Of a DNA stretch of 36,959 bases, positions 32,664 through 36,959 are shown one piece after another. Made by a program: the position numbers and the translations under genes. Source of the DNA: Firmicutes bacterium UBA1393 (GTDB lineage Bacteria; Bacillota; DTU025); the NCBI GenBank assembly GCA_002305255.1, contig DBQN01000008.1:1-36959 (forward strand). The letters are read 5' to 3'. Under the pieces are notes generated by a model. The model saw nothing but the letters and a program-made list of their open reading frames with translations, did not search any database and was not told the DNA's origin. Positions within the stretch are counted from its first letter, which is position 1; each line of letters starts with the position of its first letter.

Positions 32664-32694
32664 CGCCGTGGGCTAGGCCCACGGCGTTTCACTT
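32664..32694 (+). terminator. Terminator of the tRNA-Met gene
   Basis: CGCCGTGGGC (32664-32673) pairs with GCCCACGGCG (32677-32686) around a TAG loop, followed by TTTCACTT. It lies 15 bases after the tRNA. Confidence 0.85.
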
Positions 32695-32774
32695 AGCCGT
32701 ATCGTGATATCCAGTCTCGAAAAGGGAAGCGATCGATGGGAGCGCAATGGGCGCAGGCGGCAGGAGAAGGGAAA

Positions 32775-32798
32775 GAGACCGGGGGACTCCCCGGTCTC
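32775..32798 (-). terminator. Terminator of the minus-strand lipoprotein gene
   Basis: GAGACCGGGG (32775-32784) pairs with CCCCGGTCTC (32789-32798) around a GACT loop. On the minus strand the stem is followed by TTTCCC. It is 27 bases past the stop of the lipoprotein gene. Confidence 0.8.
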
Positions 32799-32824
32799 CA
32801 GAAGCCAGAACTCGAGTGGCGTTG

Positions 32825-33802
32825 TCACTTGTTGTTCGATGAGGAGCGAGGGTGGGCAGCCGACGGCTCTGGCGGGGGCACCGGTTCGAGAGTGGAGTCG
32901 AATCCGTTGATCAGATCTAGTGCATAGCGCACGATATCGGATGTTCTGTTGTCTCCAATGTGAGCGGGTCCGACGTGCACCCACCACCAGTACTTGCCAT
33001 CCGATTCGATCTCGTAAATCACGATATCGTCGGCATCAGCGGTGGAATAGGCCTCGAGTAGGTCGTTGCGCCTGACGAAGCCGGCGAGACTATCCTCGAG
33101 ATCATGGAAGACGAGAGCGTCGTAATCATAGCCTGACTCAGTACCGATGTCCGGAGTCACCCATGTGAGCGTCCCTCCGGTCTCGTAGTCCCAGTAATCT
33201 CCCCAGTCCGCTGAACCCGTCAGCCAGAAGAAGAGCGGGCTGATACCGCTATCGAGCGTGACGATGACCGGGCCATCAAACTCTGTGACGTCAAAGCTGG
33301 CGCCCGTATCGCAGATCACCAGAGCGTCGTAGCCCTCAGGTGCAGTGGTTAATTCGGAGGAGTCATTTACGGTTACGCCGTAGACGGATGTCAGTTCATC
33401 AGTGGGATTGAACGGATCGGTACCTCCCTCGAAGTTGGCTTCGTTTGCAAATGAATACCAGTAAACGGTCTCCACGACCATCGGCGAAGCCACAAAATCG
33501 ATATTGAGTGCGTTGCTGCGGTCGATTACGGCTGCCCAGGGCGCGAACTCCAGCCCCGGCTTCGAGGGCCTGACTGTCACGGTGCCCCGAAGTCCGTCCT
33601 TGATCCAGGTTCCGTCTTCAGCTGTGACAACCGGAGAGAAGCCGCGCCCGAACCTGATCGTGACTCCGGGGATGCCCAGGCCGCTCACCGAGTCAGTAAC
33701 CCTGCCCGATGCTGCATACGGGATTGGAGCCACCAGGCATCCCGATAGGCCCATGGTCAGAACCGCGACTAGGATCAACGCAGAGATGCGAAGTGTCTTC
33801 AT
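32825..33802 (-). CDS. Lipoprotein with N-terminal carboxypeptidase-regulatory-like domain
   Basis: A 325-residue exported protein. The signal peptide ends in the lipobox LSGC with Cys22. Residues 31-90 (ASGRVTDSVSGLGIPGVTIRFG ... TAEDGTWIKDGLRGTVTVRPSKPGLEF) form a beta-sandwich of the CarboxypepD_reg type. The remainder, rich in Asp, Tyr and Trp (YDALVICDTGASFD, PLFFWLTGSADWGDYWDYETGG, YEIESDGKYWWWVHVGPAHIGDN), has no family I recognise; the DALV repeats at two places suggest a duplicated domain. GGGAGGAG precedes ATG 33802. It follows the subtilase gene on the same strand after 135 bases; the two may act together on the cell surface. Confidence 0.8.
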   Translation of the reverse strand: MKTLRISALILVAVLTMGLSGCLVAPIPYAASGRVTDSVSGLGIPGVTIRFGRGFSPVVTAEDGTWIKDGLRGTVTVRPSKPGLEFAPWAAVIDRSNALNIDFVASPMVVETVYWYSFANEANFEGGTDPFNPTDELTSVYGVTVNDSSELTTAPEGYDALVICDTGASFDVTEFDGPVIVTLDSGISPLFFWLTGSADWGDYWDYETGGTLTWVTPDIGTESGYDYDALVFHDLEDSLAGFVRRNDLLEAYSTADADDIVIYEIESDGKYWWWVHVGPAHIGDNRTSDIVRYALDLINGFDSTLEPVPPPEPSAAHPRSSSNNK

Positions 33803-33937
33803 CGAAATCTCCTCCCACGTCTTGGTACTGCTGTTGATAGTTCGACACCTCTGGCGACTTTCCTACAATGGGTGGCAATGGTTGGCCAGAAAGAGAGCAT
33901 CACCATCGACGAGGGGTATGGGGGCGGCGTCCAACGG

Positions 33938-35950
33938 CTAGCCGCCGGCCCGCATTTGGGCCGCCACCTGCTCGATAGCGCGTGCCGCCGCCGTCGTCGC
34001 ATCACTGTTGTCGCCTGGCCCTCCCGCGTCTACCGGCGCCATCTGCAGTAGTCCCGGTACGACTGTGGGCGCATCGGGAGCCACGGAAAGCGACCTCATG
34101 CCAAAGAAGTCGCCCTCGTCGACGAACCCGGTCTCATTAGCGTCAAGCCATCCGACGAGCTGGTGCTCGCCGGGTTGCGCGTCGAGAATGCGAAAGCTTC
34201 GGTCTCGCATGCCGAAGGCGACTGAGCTGGCGGGATCACAGTCTTGTGTCAGAACCCCGAACACCGCCCTATCTATCGTGGCCCCTACCAGGGCTGCGTA
34301 GGCGTTTACAAGGCCAGATCCGTATACGTCGTCGCGCCCCTCGTCGCCCAGGTCATGGCTGGTGTCTCTCAGCAGCGCGGCGACTTCTGCCGGCGGCATG
34401 TTTCCGCGCGCGGCCAGGATGAGGCTGACCACGCCTGTCACGTGCGGAGCGGCCATGGACGTGCCCTGCATGGTCAGGTACCTGTCGTACACGGTGGGCT
34501 GCGATACATCATAGCCCGTGCTCATGACCATCCTGGTGTGCTCCGAACCGCCCGGTGCCGCGACCGTCACGTCGGGCCCGTAGTTGGAGTAGTATGCGGG
34601 CTCATTGTCGCCGCCCGTCGCCGAAACCGAGATCACACCCGGCAATGATGCCGGATACTCCGGACTCGTGCCGGTGTAGTTGGCGCTGTTGCCGGCAGCC
34701 GCCACTACTGTGACGCCCTGAGCCAGCGCATACTGGACTGCCGATCTCAACACCGGGCCTGGCTCATTCCTGCCACTGAGGCTCAGATTGATGACATCAG
34801 CACCCTGGTCCACACTCCAGATTATCGCCTCGGCGATCTTGGAGTAGCTCCCGCTACCCGAGCCGTCTAGCACCCGCACAGGCAGTATGTCAGCCGCCCA
34901 GTTCACCCCGGCCACGCCGAGCGCGTTGTCGGTGACTGCAGCAATCGTGCCTGCCACGTGCGTGCCGTGGCTCTTGCCCTGCAGACGGCCTGACTTGTCA
35001 GGTATGTCAGTAGGATCGTCGTCATCGTCGACGAAATCCCAGCCCTGCAAGGCACTGGCGCCCAGGTCGGGGTGCTCGCGGCGCAGTCCGGTATCGATCA
35101 CTGCCACCGTCACGCGGCGGGTTGATCCCGTTTCGACAGCCCATGCCCGCGGCAGACTGATGGCCCTGTAATGCCACTGATCGGTCGCGTAAACTGGGTC
35201 GTTCGGCTCAATGGCGGTGGCCCACACGGGGTAATCAGGGTAGACAAACTCCACTAGCGGCAATGCTGACAGCTCCACCGTCATCTGTTCCGCACTGGGC
35301 GCAGCTGCTCGCGCTTTCGAGACCGGCGGCCGGACAACATAGATGCCGGTGAGCGGCAGGTAGCTGTCGATGGTGTATCCGAGTGACTCAAGCGTTGCTC
35401 TGAACGCCTCGTCTGAAACGCCCGGCGAGGGCCGCACCTGCAGCGCCTCGGCGGTGGAGGCGTCGGCCGACGCAGAAGACAGAGGCGCGCGGGCCTGCGG
35501 AAGCGCCGATAGTCGAGCGACTCCTGCCTGGCGGGTGGCGGCGGTGGCGTTGGGATAAGTAGACGGGTCGTTCGTCAGCGTCGCGCGACCCATGATGGAG
35601 GCGAGACCGGAGGGCGGTTTTTCCGTCAACTCCACAACGATTGTGGTGGTCTTGTTGCTGGTTATCTTAACAGTTGCAGAAGACGGAAAGTACCCCTCGG
35701 CTGCAACGGTGACCTCGCGTAGGCCGGCCGGAACCCGGCTGAAGGCGAACGACCCGCTAGATGTGGTGACCTGCCTGAGCCCCACCCGTACCGTGGCCGT
35801 CGTCGTGACCAACTCTCGAGTGAACGAGTCGATGATGGTGCCGTTGAGGCGGCCGGAGTTCGATGACAGACAGCCGGCTGCCAGGGTAAGCATACATGCG
35901 ACAGCCACAGCAACGATGAGACGGACGATTCTGAGTGGGATCCGCACCAT
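33938..35950 (-). CDS. Lipid-anchored subtilisin-family serine protease (S8)
   Basis: A 670-residue surface protease. The N terminus has a signal peptide with lipobox LAAGC (Cys27). A carboxypeptidase-regulatory-like beta domain follows (about 35-110), then an inhibitor-like prosegment (PSPGVSDEAFRATLESLGYTIDSYLPLTGIYVVRP). The S8 catalytic domain has Asp286 in AVIDTGLRREHPDL, His328 in KSHGTHVAGT, Asn421 of the oxyanion hole in AAAGNSA and Ser498 in GTSMAAPHV. A C-terminal beta domain ends the chain (QLVGWLDANETGFVDEGDFFG). ATG 35950 is chosen because GGAGG then lies 7 bases upstream and the signal peptide begins there; an in-frame ATG at 35956 is too close to that site. It should cleave proteins outside the cell. 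Confidence 0.88.
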   Translation of the reverse strand: MVRIPLRIVRLIVAVAVACMLTLAAGCLSSNSGRLNGTIIDSFTRELVTTTATVRVGLRQVTTSSGSFAFSRVPAGLREVTVAAEGYFPSSATVKITSNKTTTIVVELTEKPPSGLASIMGRATLTNDPSTYPNATAATRQAGVARLSALPQARAPLSSASADASTAEALQVRPSPGVSDEAFRATLESLGYTIDSYLPLTGIYVVRPPVSKARAAAPSAEQMTVELSALPLVEFVYPDYPVWATAIEPNDPVYATDQWHYRAISLPRAWAVETGSTRRVTVAVIDTGLRREHPDLGASALQGWDFVDDDDDPTDIPDKSGRLQGKSHGTHVAGTIAAVTDNALGVAGVNWAADILPVRVLDGSGSGSYSKIAEAIIWSVDQGADVINLSLSGRNEPGPVLRSAVQYALAQGVTVVAAAGNSANYTGTSPEYPASLPGVISVSATGGDNEPAYYSNYGPDVTVAAPGGSEHTRMVMSTGYDVSQPTVYDRYLTMQGTSMAAPHVTGVVSLILAARGNMPPAEVAALLRDTSHDLGDEGRDDVYGSGLVNAYAALVGATIDRAVFGVLTQDCDPASSVAFGMRDRSFRILDAQPGEHQLVGWLDANETGFVDEGDFFGMRSLSVAPDAPTVVPGLLQMAPVDAGGPGDNSDATTAAARAIEQVAAQMRAGG

Positions 35951-36194
35951 GAACATGCCTCCAACTGCAGCCGAAAGCGCTACATGACGAGAAGTGTTCG
36001 TCAGCTTCGCTACGTATCCTGCTGGCTGGTTCGGGAACGCCTGGTGGGAGCGTGGAGTAGAAGGCGAACTGCCCTGCCCTGCCTCTGTCGTGGCTCCGCT
36101 GGTTCTCCCGCTCACGTTCTCCCTATCCGTGCGATGTGCGGAGGCTGGCGGGCTGCTTCAGGCCCGCTCGGGGCTGCACGGAGTCGAGGGCTTC

Positions 36195-36455
36195 GAAATG
36201 CACAGATTTCGTGCGTTGGTGGATTGGCCTGGTGGGTTATCGGTATTTCGCGGCGCCAACCGCCTGGTTCTCGGTATCTGGCGACGGCAAGCCCGGCCCG
36301 ATGGTGCAAGGACGCGAGCCCATCGTCTGCGCCCAGAGCAGGTCGCGCGAGGCCCCGCGCGTTCCCGCAGCTAAACGCAGTGTGTAAGGGCTGCAACGAG
36401 GAGCAGACTGATAGCCTGTCATCGGCCCCCATCCTGCACCATCGCTCTAGAGTGC
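36195..36455. repeat. 260-base tandem repeat, copy 1
   Basis: Begins at GAAATG (36195). Landmarks are GGTATTTCGCGGCGCCAA at 36242, the GCGAGCCCATCGTCTGCG block near 36314 and CGCAGCTAAACGCAGT at 36366. It is the most similar to copy 2: the central hundred bases differ at only about a dozen positions. No coding role is evident. Confidence 0.85.
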
Positions 36456-36715
36456 GAAATGAGAGAATTCCGGGCGCTGGCGGCGTGGCCTGGCAGTTTA
36501 TTGGTATTTCGCGGCGCCAACCGCCTGGTTTTCGGTATCTGGCGAGGGTGAGCCCGGCTCGATGGTGCAAGGACGCGAGCCCATCGTCTGCGGTCAAAGC
36601 AGGTCGCCCGACGTCGGCGCGTTCCCGCAGCTAGACACAGTATGGACAGTCTGTTCTGCAGGGCAGACTGAATCAGTTTGGTCCTCTCCAAACCGACGAC
36701 GTAGGCGCGGAAGGA
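36456..36715. repeat. 260-base tandem repeat, copy 2
   Basis: Same landmarks at a constant offset: GAAATG 36456, GGTATTTCGCGGCGCCAA 36503 and CGCAGCTAGACACAGT 36626. It carries a near-perfect dyad CAGTCTG (36647-36653) / CAGACTG (36664-36670) with a CTGCAG centre. Confidence 0.85.
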
Positions 36716-36950
36716 GACATGACCAGATATCACGCATTCGTGCGGCGAACTGGCGATTTATCGGTATTTCGCGGAGCCAATCGCCCAGTTATCGGTATCT
36801 GACCCTGTCGATCCCGTCCTCATCAGCGTGCCAGGCGAGCCCATCAACCGAGGCCATCGCGACTCATTCGGCACGCATAGCATTCTCGCAGCTAGACGCA
36901 ATATGAAATGTCAGCCCTGCAGGGCTGACTAGTCCTCTGTAGTTCACGGT
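36716..36950. repeat. 260-base tandem repeat, copy 3 (diverged, may continue past the window)
   Basis: Landmarks persist at 260-261-base spacing: GACATG 36716, GGTATTTCGCGGAGCCAA 36763 and CGCAGCTAGACGCA 36887, but the middle has diverged. Here AACTGGCGATT and AATCGCCCAGTT flank the core as a nearly perfect inverted repeat. GTCAGCCCTGCAGGGCTGAC at 36910-36929 is a perfect 20-base palindrome, at the place of the CTGCAG dyad in copy 2. Confidence 0.75.
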
Positions 36951-36959
36951 GACCTGACG

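Noticed and set aside
35984..36634. Open frame running through repeat copies 1 and 2
   Set aside because: The frame is not kept in copy 3, the predicted peptide is Arg-Ser-Ala-rich without family pattern, and similarity between copies is at the nucleotide level in all frames.
36195..36950. Tandem repeats considered as a CRISPR array
   Set aside because: The unit is about 260 bases and similar along much of its length, with no 25-40-base repeat and unique spacer pattern and no cas genes in the window.

Overview
The window reads as a chromosomal segment of a GC-rich (roughly 60-65%) Gram-positive-type bacterium, most likely a high-GC member of the Bacillota. This is inferred from strong AGGAGG-type ribosome binding sites with frequent GTG/TTG starts, lipobox lipoproteins, a BlaI/M56 regulatory pair, a sodium symporter with a small membrane partner, and sigma-54 catabolic control. 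No phage, plasmid, insertion-sequence or CRISPR signature was found. All functions come from reading sequence and motifs; no database search was possible.

Region 1 (274-14593, + strand except one lipoprotein) is a catabolic cluster. It holds two HpaI-type 2-keto-3-deoxy acid aldolases, a YCII-domain protein, a PfkB-type 2-keto-3-deoxygluconate kinase, a RidA-family enamine/imine deaminase, a complete family-5 (Dpp/Opp-type) ABC importer, an N-acyl-D-amino-acid deacylase, a D-serine dehydratase/D-threonine aldolase-like PLP enzyme and a terminal IclR regulator. Together they can form a route: import of an N-acyl-D-amino acid, deacylation, PLP-dependent elimination, RidA hydrolysis, phosphorylation of 2-keto-3-deoxygluconate and retro-aldol cleavage. 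N-acetyl-D-glucosaminate, the oxidised chitin end unit, is a substrate that fits every step. A GNAT acetyltransferase gene inside the cluster is broken by a microhomology-type deletion.

Region 2 (14594-19592) has a 0.7-kb gene-poor stretch with twin palindromes, an exported M20D-type amidohydrolase (- strand), a TetR-FMN-binding-flavodoxin redox operon with a clear autoregulatory operator, and a D,D-carboxypeptidase gene with BlaI-like operators in its promoter.

Region 3 (19612-28794) is a sigma-54-controlled dicarboxylate module. A five-gene minus-strand operon encodes a dimethylmalate-lyase-like ICL-family enzyme, LeuC-like and LeuD-like hydro-lyase subunits, a small membrane protein and a sodium:solute symporter. 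It diverges from a second ICL-family lyase gene. Each promoter has -24/-12 elements, with palindromes between them. A PrpR_N-PAS-AAA-HTH activator and a DASS-type carboxylate transporter complete the set. It resembles the 2,3-dimethylmalate end of nicotinate fermentation more than the methylcitrate cycle.

Region 4 (28795-32686) is a BlaI-M56-serine hydrolase operon, a PHP-family phosphatase and a tRNA-Met with its own promoter and terminator. Its BlaI-type operator nearly matches the one before the carboxypeptidase gene 10 kb away, suggesting a shared regulon.

Region 5 (32687-36959) has two lipid-anchored surface proteins, one a subtilisin-family protease, and ends in about three 260-bp tandem repeats of unknown nature.
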